64,000 bases of DNA, taken from the NCBI RefSeq assembly GCF_005869845.1, contig NZ_VAWF01000005.1, forward strand, positions 1-64,000, written 5' to 3'. Position 1 is the stretch's first letter. Each line of letters opens with the position of its first letter. The stretch comes from Fodinibius saliphilus. Lineage in GTDB: Bacteria > Bacteroidota > Rhodothermia > Balneolales > Balneolaceae. Positions 45,028 through 54,341 of the stretch are shown here, in pieces. The notes under the pieces are model-generated. The model was given only the letters and a program-made list of their open reading frames with translations. It was not told the DNA's origin and searched no databases. Made by a program: the position numbers and the translations under genes.

Positions 45028-47151
45028 CTATTTTTTTAGGGCCGTTATTTCTGTTATATCTTCGGCCTCACCAATTATAGACAGCTGGTCACCTTCTCTA
45101 ATAACAGTATTGCCATGAGGTATTTTGATATCACCGTCTCTTCGTATAAGCGTTATCAAACTTTCTCCCGGCAATTGAATTTCCTTTATTTCTTTGCCTA
45201 TCATATCTTCGGTTTTAGTGCCGGAACGGATAATGATATTAACAAAACGTTCGTTTCTGAGTAATACTTCTCGTAGCTCGGCCTCATCTCTTGCACTAAC
45301 CCAGCGCTCCAAGAAATCATCATTATCAAGAATTTCAGCAGTATGAGCTAAAAAACGAAGATGTTGGGTAGATCGTTTCTTTGGGCTAACTAAAAAGAAG
45401 ATGGCATACAACTTCTTACTTTCCTGGGCATTATCTTTGACAAGAGAATCATAGTTCTGATTGTCAACAGTAAGTCCGTCTTTAACCCGTACAATAACCA
45501 GTTCAGGATCAGTATCAACTTCTAGTTGGGTATGGTTTAAGGCAGCTCCTTCGCCAAGAGGGATGGCTCCAAAATTACTGACGGAATCAAACGTTTCATG
45601 CAGCTTTTTTTCACTAATCCCGGCTTTATCTGCCAAAATGGAACAGGCTCTATCTACAATATCCTGGTAATTGGTATCGCGATCTTTCACATCACATACA
45701 GCTGCCCGACTTACCACAAATTCATAAGGGTCCTCATCTCGAAGTCCCTTTTCTTGCATAATATGGCGCATTTCACGTTCAAGCCCAGTATCTTTATACT
45801 CAGCCAAGCGCTCAGTAACGTGATAAATTGCCCCTTGTCGCTCAATTTTACCATAGGCATAGTAGTAGTACCAAGCAATTGATAAGATAATTATACCTGT
45901 TGTAAACAGGATGGACAGAATACCCATTTCCATAATTAGCAACCCGGAAGTCAGCATTCCTATCATTTGTAACCACGGATAAAAAGGCGATTTAAAGCCA
46001 GGGTCATACTCCTCAATTTTGCTTTCGCGCATCACAATTATAGCAAAGTTAAGCAGACCAAATAATAAGAGTTTAAATGCACTTGCCAGCTTGGCTACCT
46101 CTTTGACATTAAAAACGAGAAGCAGAAATATCATCATCGCTGTAGTGACCAAAATGGACGTAACAGGCGTGTCGAACTTGCCTATTTCTGCGAATTTGGA
46201 ATGCACAAGCTTATCTCGAGCCATTGCCAATGGGAATCTGGAGGCCGACATGATACCAGCGTTTCCAGTAGAAGCAAAGGCTGCAATTGCTGCAATAACC
46301 ACCAAAATCAAACCTGTATCACCCGGCAGCCAATGCATAAAAACATCACCTGCGGTAGCCACAGGAGTTAGGTCGTTAATAAACTCATTCGGATCAAGTA
46401 CGGACGTCATTAAATATACACCCGCTACATACACCACAATAGCAGTGGTAATAGAGAAAAACATTCCGCGGGGTATATCTCGATCAGGATCTTCAACCTC
46501 CTCAGCTACACTTACAACTTTCGTAAGACCCGCATAAGAGACAAAAACCATCCCCACGGTAGCAAAAAACCCTTGCGCGCCCCCCTTAAAGAAAGGAGTA
46601 AACTGTTCCCGATGAACATCCAAAATATCCATAGAAAACAGGTGTGCAAACCCCTGCACCAAATAAAACGCCATTACCGATAATAGGGTGATAACCAATA
46701 TATTTTGCAATCTGCTGGTTTCTTTTGCTCCAAAAATATTCAGTGCTCCAAAAGCCAGAGTCAAAGTTATTGCAACCGGTGTAATAGGTACATCAAAAAA
46801 CAGAGATATATAAGCTCCCATCCCAATGAGGGCAAAAGCGCTTTTAAAAACGAGAGAGAGCCAAGACCCAAATCCACCAATACTACCCATCAGGGGGCCC
46901 AATGTTCTATCTATGATATAATAGGTACCTCCAGCCCGGGGAAAAGCTGTCCCAAGCTCAGCCTTACTGAGCATAGTTGGAATAATTAACACTCCCGAAA
47001 CTAGATAAGCTAAAAATACGGATGGGCCTGTTTCACTTGCCGCAATCCCGGGTAAAAGGAAGAGCCCAGAACTAAACATAGCTCCTGTAGCAATTGCAAA
47101 GACATCAAAGGCTCCAAGTTGCTTTTTTAATTTATTTGAATCCTTAAGCAT
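45028..47151 (-). CDS. APC-family permease fused to EIIA-like and TrkA-C-like domains
   Basis: This 707-residue protein starts with a 12-helix amino-acid/cation permease of the APC superfamily (GAFDVFAIATGAMFSSGLFLLPG, about 12-34; up to about residue 440). It continues with a cytoplasmic domain of the PTS EIIA type 2 fold (about 470-625); a histidine is present in GEGAALNHTQLEV, where the EIIA active histidine would fall, although the usual IPH context is altered. The last 75 residues (about 630-705) resemble a TrkA-C/RCK-C domain (GKEIKEIQLPGESLITLIRRDG). The transported substrate is unknown. The fusion suggests that phosphoryl transfer or ligand binding controls the transporter. Confidence 0.88.
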   Translation of the reverse strand: MLKDSNKLKKQLGAFDVFAIATGAMFSSGLFLLPGIAASETGPSVFLAYLVSGVLIIPTMLSKAELGTAFPRAGGTYYIIDRTLGPLMGSIGGFGSWLSLVFKSAFALIGMGAYISLFFDVPITPVAITLTLAFGALNIFGAKETSRLQNILVITLLSVMAFYLVQGFAHLFSMDILDVHREQFTPFFKGGAQGFFATVGMVFVSYAGLTKVVSVAEEVEDPDRDIPRGMFFSITTAIVVYVAGVYLMTSVLDPNEFINDLTPVATAGDVFMHWLPGDTGLILVVIAAIAAFASTGNAGIMSASRFPLAMARDKLVHSKFAEIGKFDTPVTSILVTTAMMIFLLLVFNVKEVAKLASAFKLLLFGLLNFAIIVMRESKIEEYDPGFKSPFYPWLQMIGMLTSGLLIMEMGILSILFTTGIIILSIAWYYYYAYGKIERQGAIYHVTERLAEYKDTGLEREMRHIMQEKGLRDEDPYEFVVSRAAVCDVKDRDTNYQDIVDRACSILADKAGISEKKLHETFDSVSNFGAIPLGEGAALNHTQLEVDTDPELVIVRVKDGLTVDNQNYDSLVKDNAQESKKLYAIFFLVSPKKRSTQHLRFLAHTAEILDNDDFLERWVSARDEAELREVLLRNERFVNIIIRSGTKTEDMIGKEIKEIQLPGESLITLIRRDGDIKIPHGNTVIREGDQLSIIGEAEDITEITALKK

Positions 47152-47259
47152 TAAGAAAAATTTCAGGGTTTAAGTTAAATCGAACTGTTTAGAGTGGCGA
47201 AACAGCCTTATAAGATTTAATTAATTAGAATATGGATATTTGTTTTTGTCATCCGGCTC

Positions 47260-47508
47260 TTACTCATCTTCATCCTCAAAGGTAATAAGGCCTTCATCTC
47301 CCATCCGAGTAATCATACGAATAACATAAGCAATAACAACCAACCCTATAAAGCCTTGAACCTTCACGCTTAGCACAGGATGCAGATCAAAAAAAGCAAT
47401 TATCAAATATTCAACCGCGCCGGAAATAATTACAATTCCGATAAGCCAGATAAACTCTGAAATGAACCTACTTTTAAATTGACTGTCCATATAACTCAGG
47501 TCTTTCAT
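47260..47508 (-). CDS. Small two-helix membrane protein
   Basis: This 82-residue protein has two hydrophobic segments (about 19-38 and 43-63), a basic N-terminal part and an acidic tail (DEGLITFEDEDE). It lies 108 bp upstream of the permease-EIIA gene on the same strand and may be the first gene of that transcription unit. A second start at residue 7 is possible. No family was recognised; the short length and hydrophobicity suggest an accessory subunit or regulator. Confidence 0.6.
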   Translation of the reverse strand: MKDLSYMDSQFKSRFISEFIWLIGIVIISGAVEYLIIAFFDLHPVLSVKVQGFIGLVVIAYVIRMITRMGDEGLITFEDEDE

Positions 47509-47741
47509 ATTGGCTCCATTTGGAAACTAAGAAATAAAGCCATTTTATTATTCACTATTTATGCTAGAATATATAAGTCGCAAATAACTATTAGAATCCT
47601 AGTTTCCTCTATAAGTCGCTGGTTTGTAATCGCATATATAATCTACCAAAAAATTTTGTTAATCATAAGACAATTATTGATTTTCACTCTCTGAAAAGAA
47701 TAAATGATATTTATAACATATTGTAATTTCAACATTATTCT

Positions 47742-49550
47742 ATGGGTGAACACTTACTAATAGGCATTACAAGTATTCTTATTTTTGGAATTGGGGCCCA
47801 ATGGATAGCATGGCGATTTAAGCTGCCAGCTATCTTACTGCTATTAATTTCCGGTATTGCCGCCGGTCCTGTCTTTGGACTACTCGACCCTGACCTTCTA
47901 ATGGGCGACCTGCTAACCCCTTTTATTTCTGTAGCTGTTGCTATTATTCTTTTTGAAGGGGGATTAAGTCTGCGATTCTCTGAATTAAAGAATATCGGAG
48001 GAGTAATCGGTAATCTCGTAAGCATTGGAGTTCTGGTTACCTGGGCCATTACAGGTATTTCGGCCTTCTACTTGTTCCCGTTCGATTGGGGGCTGTCTAT
48101 TCTTCTGGGAGCTATCCTGGTAGTTACCGGTCCAACGGTTATTATTCCACTTCTCAGGCAGGTACGTCCGTCGGGGCAAGTGGGATCAATACTGAAGTGG
48201 GAAGGTATCGTTATTGACCCGATAGGTGCAATGTTGGCCGTCCTTGTTTTTGAAGTTATCCTTAGTACAAGTTTCTCTGCTGCTACCAGTCTTGCGGTAA
48301 TGAGTATTGTCAAAACGATCTTTTTCGGCACTATTGTGGGCCTCGCCGGCGCTGCTTTGATCTACTTCCTATTGAAAAGACATCTGCTGCCCGACTTTCT
48401 GCAGAATCCTATTAGCCTTATGGTTGTGGTTACTGTTTTCACAATCTCCAACATGCTGCAGCACGAATCGGGCTTATGGGCAACCACCTTAATGGGAATA
48501 GCACTGGCTAATCAAAAATCAGCACATATACATCATATCACCGAGTTTAAGGAAAATCTTCGGGTTTTATTACTCTCTGCCCTATTTATTTTATTGGCTG
48601 CACGAGTAGAGCTCCAAAGTCTTATAAATAATCTCAACTGGGATTTACTAGTATTTCTCGTTATTCTAATATTTATTGCACGTCCTGTTGGTGTTTATGT
48701 ATCTACCATGTTTTCTGATCTCAAATGGAGAGAAAAACTTTTTCTCTGCTGGATGGCCCCGAGAGGAGTAGTTGCTGCCTCAATTTCCTCTATTTTTGCC
48801 ATCCAACTCGCAAATAATGGATTTGCTCAGGCAGATCAACTCATGCCTATTGTATTTCTTGTGATCATAAGTACAGTTACCATTTACGGTCTTCCTGCCT
48901 CGTGGGTAGCTCGTAAACTTGGCGTTGCCAAGCCCGTTCCCAATGGAGTACTTATTCTTGGAGCCCACGACTGGGCGCTTAAAATAGCTGAAGCCATCCA
49001 AAATGAAGGGTTCAAAGTACTTGTTGCAGATGCAAACTGGAAAAACATTGCAGTTGCAAAAAAGAAAGGCCTAGAAACCTATCACGGGAATATACTATCA
49101 GAGTATGCCATAGATGACATCAACTTAGACGGTGTTGGCCGGATGCTTTCTCTGACACCTAACGATGAGGTAAACTCTCTTGCTGCTCTACGCTTTGGTG
49201 AGATATTCGGTCGCTCACATGTATTCCAACTCCCCCCCAACACCAAAAAAGATGAAGGTAAAGAAGTAAGTAGTCATCTAAGCGGTCGTATCCTGTTTCA
49301 TCCAAAACTCAATTTCGAGAAAATATCAAAAATAGTAACAGAGGAAGACGACCTGTTGGTTGAAAAGATTACCAAAGAAAATCTACCAAGTGAAAAAAAT
49401 ACGCTGGAGAACAAGAAGATTCCGCTCTTCCAGATCACAAATAATAATGAAATACGTCCCTTCACGGTAGATAACCCCCCAAGCCTGACGGTAGGAAGTA
49501 AATTGTTTTATATTCCAAATGTGAATGAACAAGTAGAGAGTGAGACTTAA
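47742..49550 (+). CDS. CPA1-type Na+/H+ antiporter with C-terminal TrkA-N-like domain
   Basis: This 602-residue protein has a 12-13-helix NhaP/CPA-type antiporter domain (about 1-395) with the gating motif FEGGLSLRFSELK and the transport core ILVVTGPTVIIPLLRQV then WEGIVIDPIGAMLAVL. The core contains TGPT and IDP variants of the usual TDP/ND motifs. The cytoplasmic tail holds a Rossmann TrkA-N-like domain (GVLILGAHDWALKIAEAI, about 405-420 onward) and a second region near 500-600. Nucleotide control of transport is plausible; the GxGxxG loop is degenerate (GAHDWA). It is divergent from the small membrane protein gene. Confidence 0.9.
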   Translation: MGEHLLIGITSILIFGIGAQWIAWRFKLPAILLLLISGIAAGPVFGLLDPDLLMGDLLTPFISVAVAIILFEGGLSLRFSELKNIGGVIGNLVSIGVLVTWAITGISAFYLFPFDWGLSILLGAILVVTGPTVIIPLLRQVRPSGQVGSILKWEGIVIDPIGAMLAVLVFEVILSTSFSAATSLAVMSIVKTIFFGTIVGLAGAALIYFLLKRHLLPDFLQNPISLMVVVTVFTISNMLQHESGLWATTLMGIALANQKSAHIHHITEFKENLRVLLLSALFILLAARVELQSLINNLNWDLLVFLVILIFIARPVGVYVSTMFSDLKWREKLFLCWMAPRGVVAASISSIFAIQLANNGFAQADQLMPIVFLVIISTVTIYGLPASWVARKLGVAKPVPNGVLILGAHDWALKIAEAIQNEGFKVLVADANWKNIAVAKKKGLETYHGNILSEYAIDDINLDGVGRMLSLTPNDEVNSLAALRFGEIFGRSHVFQLPPNTKKDEGKEVSSHLSGRILFHPKLNFEKISKIVTEEDDLLVEKITKENLPSEKNTLENKKIPLFQITNNNEIRPFTVDNPPSLTVGSKLFYIPNVNEQVESET

Positions 49551-49698
49551 TAATTAAGTATTAATAGCCGGAACAAAAATCTAGACATGACCTTATCCCA
49601 AATGTAGAATAAGATTTATCAAAACTGGGATTTGAGGTATCCTAAATTCTTATATATTGCAATAGGTAATAGCTCAATTTTAGCTAAACATACTAGTC

Positions 49699-50745
49699 AT
49701 GTTTAGGTTTGTAATAGGTATATTGATAACACTGGTAATAGCCATTCAATTTGGATGTAGTGGTACAACCACACTATTTTCCTCTTCAACTGGTCAAGAT
49801 AGTACTGCGACTAAACATTATACCACTAGCTTTCCTACTCATGATGTATCAAAACAGATAGAAGATGCACGTAGTGCTGTACTAAGAATTATATCTACAA
49901 GCTTTTACAATTCTTATACCTTTGACAAAGCATATCTTACATTAAATGATATAAAAACAAACAACCCACAAGATATAGCTGCAGGCTATTACTCTACAGA
50001 ACAGAGTTCTGCCGGTACGGGTATTATCCTAGACAATACTTACAATAGCTCTCTAATCATTACCTGTAAACATGTAGTCACATCGCCTGATACAGTTATC
50101 ACTTATTTTGAAGGGGATAATATTCCAGATAACACATTTATAAAATCTATAAGTATTAAGCGCAAACAAAATGATTTGCTCTTTACAAAAAGCAGGATCT
50201 ATGATTTCGATATCATTGCCTCTGATGAAAGTTATGACCTTGCTCTAATCGCTGCTGATACCCGCAAAAAGGATAGACTATCATACAATCCTATTCAATT
50301 TAAAGCCGGGAACTCTGATGATGTAAAAATGGGCTCATTTCTATATATTTTTGGTTTTCCCAGAGGATACCCCATGCTAACAAGGGGATTAGCAAGTACT
50401 GATGCTTATAAAAACAAACACTTTTTCCTTACTGATGCTCTATTTAACCCTGGTATAAGTGGTGGATTGGTAATAGCCAGTAAGAATAACTTTCGCAATT
50501 TTGAATGGGTTGGGATGGCCCGTTCTGCAACAGCTTCGGAAGAAAGTATACTGGTCCCACGCACATTTGAAAAGGACTATAGCAAACTTTCCAAACCCTA
50601 TTTAGACCAACCTTTTGTACAAAAGAAAACCAGGATATCATATGGTGTTACTCAAGCTATCCCAATTGATACTATCAAAGAATTTATCAATTCCCATCAA
50701 CAAAGTATTACTGCAAACGGCTTCCGGTATTCTGTGAGAGATTAG
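49699..50745 (+). CDS. Trypsin-like serine protease lipoprotein
   Basis: This 348-residue lipoprotein has a signal ending at Cys20 (LVIAIQFGC). The chymotrypsin-fold catalytic triad is visible as His125 (ITCKHVV), Asp180 (SYDLALI) and Ser254 (NPGISGG). The GISGG form replaces the usual GNSGG, but the Ser-Gly-Gly core and oxyanion context are kept. It resembles the DegP/S1C family without a PDZ domain. It should act on the outer face of a membrane. It stands alone, facing the PBP4 gene tail-to-tail 19 bp away. Confidence 0.85.
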   Translation: MFRFVIGILITLVIAIQFGCSGTTTLFSSSTGQDSTATKHYTTSFPTHDVSKQIEDARSAVLRIISTSFYNSYTFDKAYLTLNDIKTNNPQDIAAGYYSTEQSSAGTGIILDNTYNSSLIITCKHVVTSPDTVITYFEGDNIPDNTFIKSISIKRKQNDLLFTKSRIYDFDIIASDESYDLALIAADTRKKDRLSYNPIQFKAGNSDDVKMGSFLYIFGFPRGYPMLTRGLASTDAYKNKHFFLTDALFNPGISGGLVIASKNNFRNFEWVGMARSATASEESILVPRTFEKDYSKLSKPYLDQPFVQKKTRISYGVTQAIPIDTIKEFINSHQQSITANGFRYSVRD

Positions 50746-50764
50746 TAAAACCAGGTTTCCCTTC

Positions 50765-52144
50765 TTAGAAATGATTGTATATATATCGTAGTACCTTATT
50801 CATCTCTTCCTCGACCACAGATGTGGATGTTACATAATGATTATTCATAAAGCTAAAAATAAACTTCTTTCCACTCTCGGTAATAAGGTAACCACTTAGG
50901 CAATGGTTATTACTAAGAGTCCCTGTCTTAGCAAACACATATGGCGAATCTTGCTGTGGGGGTATATACGAATCTTTAATAGTTCCCCTTTCTCCCCCTG
51001 CCGGTAACAGGTGAAAAAGCTGCTCATTTTTAGTAAACTCATCATCAATTTTCCACAACAGACGAATCATAGATCGAGGGGTAAACATATTGTAGCGGGA
51101 GAGGCCAGACCCATCAACCCATTGTGGTTCGTGTGGCAATACATTCAAGTATTCTTCTTTCATCTTTTTGATAACTGCCCGCGATTCCAAAGGGATCCCC
51201 AATTCGGCCGCAGCCACCAGTAAAAGCTGTTCCGCAATAAAATTATCGCTAGGCTGTAGCATTCGCTTATAAGCGGTATCGGCTTTAATACTGTAAATAA
51301 TACTAGTTGAATCAGGCTTCTCCATATTGGGCAAATAGGTTACCGTTTTACCTAATGTATCAGCTAACATATCGGTAATCAGCTGAGGAGTATAGTGATA
51401 GGGTTTGTCAATGGTATACCTATTGGTATCGGCCTCCGGTTTATACGCAAAGTTATTATTAGAAAAATCACGGAAAAGAATGGGGGCATCATGTTCACGC
51501 TTTACTTCGTTGATATAGGAGCGAAATATAGGAGGAAAAACTGCCAATCCACTATCCGTAGTTACTATTTGCCGTTGTTTTATTTCTTCTATCTTAAAAG
51601 AAACTGTATTACCATACATCGGGAGTGGCGACTTTTCAGTTTGATAATAATAATTGGAATCGTCCCAAGCCCACCCGGGTCCAAACCGTTTGCTGGCAAA
51701 ATTTGCATCCGAATAGTACAGCTTCTCTTCTCTGTTTTTTAGGAATTTATACACTTTCCCATTTCCCATTTTAGAATGCAAAAATGATGGATCCCCTGTG
51801 CCCCAAAAAATAAGTGAGTCACCCCGCACTGTATATTCCAGCGCGCGAATAGAATCGGGTAATAGCTTTAATCCTGCATAGAAAGTAAACAGCTTTGTAT
51901 TCGATGCTGGTGTAAAGTAACGATCCTCATTATGACCATAGATTAAAGAATCATTCGCTGGATCATATAAAGCAAAGCCTGTAAGATTTGATGAAAACAC
52001 CTTGGAGGTATCAAAGGTCACTGATAAAGGAGAAATCGATTCATTCGGTTGATTATCAACTACCGAGTCAGTCGTTTGGCATCCCGCGGCTAAGATTAAT
52101 GCTCCAACAGCTAAAAGCAACAGAAATGAACGAAATTTAGTCAT
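50765..52144 (-). CDS. dacB: D-alanyl-D-alanine carboxypeptidase/endopeptidase (PBP4, family S13)
   Basis: This 459-residue enzyme trims peptidoglycan crosslinks. The three catalytic motifs are present: SNTK (81-84), SGLSRYN (the S-x-N motif) and KTGTLSN. The insert between the first and second motifs is typical of family S13. It is a lipoprotein with a signal ending at Cys22 (ILAAGC), so it is anchored to a membrane rather than free in the periplasm. It does not share an operon with the neighbouring protease. Confidence 0.93.
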   Translation of the reverse strand: MTKFRSFLLLLAVGALILAAGCQTTDSVVDNQPNESISPLSVTFDTSKVFSSNLTGFALYDPANDSLIYGHNEDRYFTPASNTKLFTFYAGLKLLPDSIRALEYTVRGDSLIFWGTGDPSFLHSKMGNGKVYKFLKNREEKLYYSDANFASKRFGPGWAWDDSNYYYQTEKSPLPMYGNTVSFKIEEIKQRQIVTTDSGLAVFPPIFRSYINEVKREHDAPILFRDFSNNNFAYKPEADTNRYTIDKPYHYTPQLITDMLADTLGKTVTYLPNMEKPDSTSIIYSIKADTAYKRMLQPSDNFIAEQLLLVAAAELGIPLESRAVIKKMKEEYLNVLPHEPQWVDGSGLSRYNMFTPRSMIRLLWKIDDEFTKNEQLFHLLPAGGERGTIKDSYIPPQQDSPYVFAKTGTLSNNHCLSGYLITESGKKFIFSFMNNHYVTSTSVVEEEMNKVLRYIYNHF

Positions 52145-52320
52145 TAAGAAATGATATTAGTTTTAAATTAATTCAGTCGACAATCCTAAGCAGATAAATT
52201 CAACCCCATCTCGTTTATAATATATTTCTAAGAATATGCTTTGCAAATCTTTGATCTTCTAGTTGAGGTAGTTCTTGCATTTCCTTTTAACTAATAACAG
52301 GAATGAAACTCCCTTGCAGC

Positions 52321-53310
52321 TTAGGTATGGCTAAAATAGGCCGGCCCCCGTATATCCAACATTGTTTTAAGTCCCGGAGAGGCCTCTAATACAGAACGAA
52401 TTGTATTAACCGTAATAGCAGAAGTTGCAATATCCCCGTTAATACCTCCATCTATGGTTGAAGTAAAAGAGGGTGTGCCGGAAATTGTAATCGTATCATG
52501 AGAGTCAGTGACACCTATGGCTGCTTTAAAAACAAGCGTAATAACCTCATTATTATTCATATATCCCCGGCTAATTTGCTCAACCCCCACCACCTCTCCT
52601 TTATTAACGTCGATTCGCCCATTTTTCAGGTCTTTAGTCGCTATTACCGGCTCTAATGTCTCAGTCACCTCATTCAGGTTCCATTTCATCGCATCAGCAA
52701 TCATACAAACTGACTCTTCTAAGCCGACATGTCGAATACCATCGCGGTTTTCGTTAAACTTTTGTTTTGAAAGCCCCACCCCAATCTTATCCCGAAAGGG
52801 CAATCGGCGAGGCTCAGCATTCTGTATACGCTCAACCCTAATTTGCTCTACATTCCGGCAGACCGATGTCAATACACTAGGCAGATAATCCATTAGAAAA
52901 CCGGGGTTCACCCCTGTTCCTAAGCAGCTAACTCCCTTACCGCAGCAATAATCATCTATCCTGGTGGCAGTTGAGGGTTGTGTTTTCCAGGGATGGGATA
53001 GCTCTTCACAAGTTGATATGATATCCAGACCACAATCAGCCGTGGCCATAATTTGCTGTTCAATTTTTTTGAGGTCAGAAAGAGTTGTTATAACTGCAAC
53101 GTCAGCTTCCTTAATGTTCTGCACTGACTCTACATTAGCAACAATCTCTGTTCCAAACCGATCTAATCCGGCATGTATTCCTATATCGTTTCCAATTTTT
53201 TGGGGATCCAGATCTACCCCTCCCACTATTGAAATACCTTCACGCTCATTAAGGTAACGAGTTAGCTGTTGTCCTATAGGCCCTAACCCCATTTGTACAA
53301 TATTAATCAT
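52321..53310 (-). CDS. ORD-like dehydrogenase (2,4-diaminopentanoate dehydrogenase type)
   Basis: This 329-residue NAD(P)-dependent protein has an N-terminal Rossmann motif (VQMGLGPIGQQLTRYL, about 5-20) and an intermediate resembling dihydrodipicolinate reductase. It contains STCEELSHPW and GTGVNPGFLMDYLP, typical of the 2,4-diaminopentanoate dehydrogenase (Ord) group. Diaminopentanoate dehydrogenase takes part in ornithine breakdown, but relatives with other substrates exist and no other ornithine genes are near. The substrate is therefore uncertain. It follows the serine hydrolase gene by 22 bp on the same strand. Confidence 0.85.
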   Translation of the reverse strand: MINIVQMGLGPIGQQLTRYLNEREGISIVGGVDLDPQKIGNDIGIHAGLDRFGTEIVANVESVQNIKEADVAVITTLSDLKKIEQQIMATADCGLDIISTCEELSHPWKTQPSTATRIDDYCCGKGVSCLGTGVNPGFLMDYLPSVLTSVCRNVEQIRVERIQNAEPRRLPFRDKIGVGLSKQKFNENRDGIRHVGLEESVCMIADAMKWNLNEVTETLEPVIATKDLKNGRIDVNKGEVVGVEQISRGYMNNNEVITLVFKAAIGVTDSHDTITISGTPSFTSTIDGGINGDIATSAITVNTIRSVLEASPGLKTMLDIRGPAYFSHT

Positions 53311-53332
53311 AACCAGGATTCATCTTCGGTAG

Positions 53333-54238
53333 TTAATTAGTAACAAATTCATAAATATTAGCCGAAATATTGGCAAAAGTCGTCAACACTTCCTCGCGGT
53401 TGGGAGCATTTTTGGATAGCAATACCAAAACATACTTCTCTCCATTGGATAAGGTAATAAGGCCCACATCATGATTTACTCCCGTAATCCACCCTGTTTT
53501 ATGTGCTACCTCTACCTCATTGGGCAGTTGTGCCGGAATCATCTTATTAAAATGTTGTTTCTTGAGAATTTCTATCATCTCATTGGAAGCTTCTTTATTC
53601 ACCGCCTTTCCCCTACCTAGCTGCTCATAAATAATTGCTTCATCAATAGCAGTAGTCCTATTACTGAGCCCCCGCTCGTATGCTTTAATATCTTCCACCC
53701 CTCGTAACACTTTAATGCTGTCTGCCCCATAACTTCGCATTGTCTGGGTCACGTTATGGGCTCCAACCTTCTCTATAAGGATATTAGTTGCCAAATTGCT
53801 ACTCATCGTAATCATGTCAGTAATTAACTGTCGTATAGTTCGTTTACTGCCAATCAAATCATAAAGCTCTCCCTCACTATCTTCACTTATATCCATTTTA
53901 TAACGACTGCTATCTACGATACTTCGAAACTCATTTTTCACGAGAATAGAATCACCCAGTGAAAACCTCCCAATCTCTGCCTGTTTAAAAAGCTCGATCA
54001 TCACGGGCGTTTTCATAGTACTGGCCGCATGAAATTTTTCGCGTTCATTGATATATAGTACCTGAGTGGTATCAGAAAGGTTTTTAAAAGCTATGGCAAA
54101 GTCACCTTTAACCTCTTGCAGCTGTTTCTTAATACTACTTTTAAGTGTATCAGTATTTTCAAAAGATTTTGAAGTGCAGGCCGGCAAAGAGATAACAAAA
54201 ATAAAAATGTATAAAACAAGTAAATATCGTCTTATCAT
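53333..54238 (-). CDS. Class A beta-lactamase-fold serine hydrolase lipoprotein
   Basis: The ATG at 54238 (five codons into the longer frame) starts a clean lipoprotein signal (MIRRYLLVLYIFIFVISLPAC, Cys21), giving 301 residues. The fold's motifs are STMK at 73-76, SSN at 146-148 and KTG at 247-249. The omega loop is atypical: in YERGLSNRTTA the spacing between Glu188 and Asn193 is five rather than four, so the Glu that activates water for deacylation in true class A beta-lactamases is displaced or absent. It is more likely a peptidoglycan-related hydrolase or binding protein than an antibiotic resistance enzyme. It probably shares an operon with the ORD-like gene 22 bp downstream. Confidence 0.85.
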   Translation of the reverse strand: MIRRYLLVLYIFIFVISLPACTSKSFENTDTLKSSIKKQLQEVKGDFAIAFKNLSDTTQVLYINEREKFHAASTMKTPVMIELFKQAEIGRFSLGDSILVKNEFRSIVDSSRYKMDISEDSEGELYDLIGSKRTIRQLITDMITMSSNLATNILIEKVGAHNVTQTMRSYGADSIKVLRGVEDIKAYERGLSNRTTAIDEAIIYEQLGRGKAVNKEASNEMIEILKKQHFNKMIPAQLPNEVEVAHKTGWITGVNHDVGLITLSNGEKYVLVLLSKNAPNREEVLTTFANISANIYEFVTN

Positions 54239-54282
54239 ATTGTCCTCAGCCAATTCTAATTCATATTAAACTAAGCCCTTAA

Positions 54283-54320
54283 TAAAATACCAGAACCCTT
54301 CAAATGAAGAGCTCTGGTAT
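54283..54320 (-). terminator. Terminator of the susC/susD operon
   Basis: Read on the minus strand, ATACCAGA pairs with TCTGGTAT over an inner CTTC/GAAG stem, followed by TTTTATT. It lies 22 bp past the stop of the small lipoprotein gene at 54342, ending the operon before the serine hydrolase gene. Confidence 0.65.
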
Positions 54321-54341
54321 CTTTACTATTTAAGAGTTTCT

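Noticed and set aside
53333-54238. Antibiotic resistance beta-lactamase
   Set aside because: The SxxK, SxN and KTG motifs are there, but the omega-loop glutamate is out of register, so it is listed as a related serine hydrolase.
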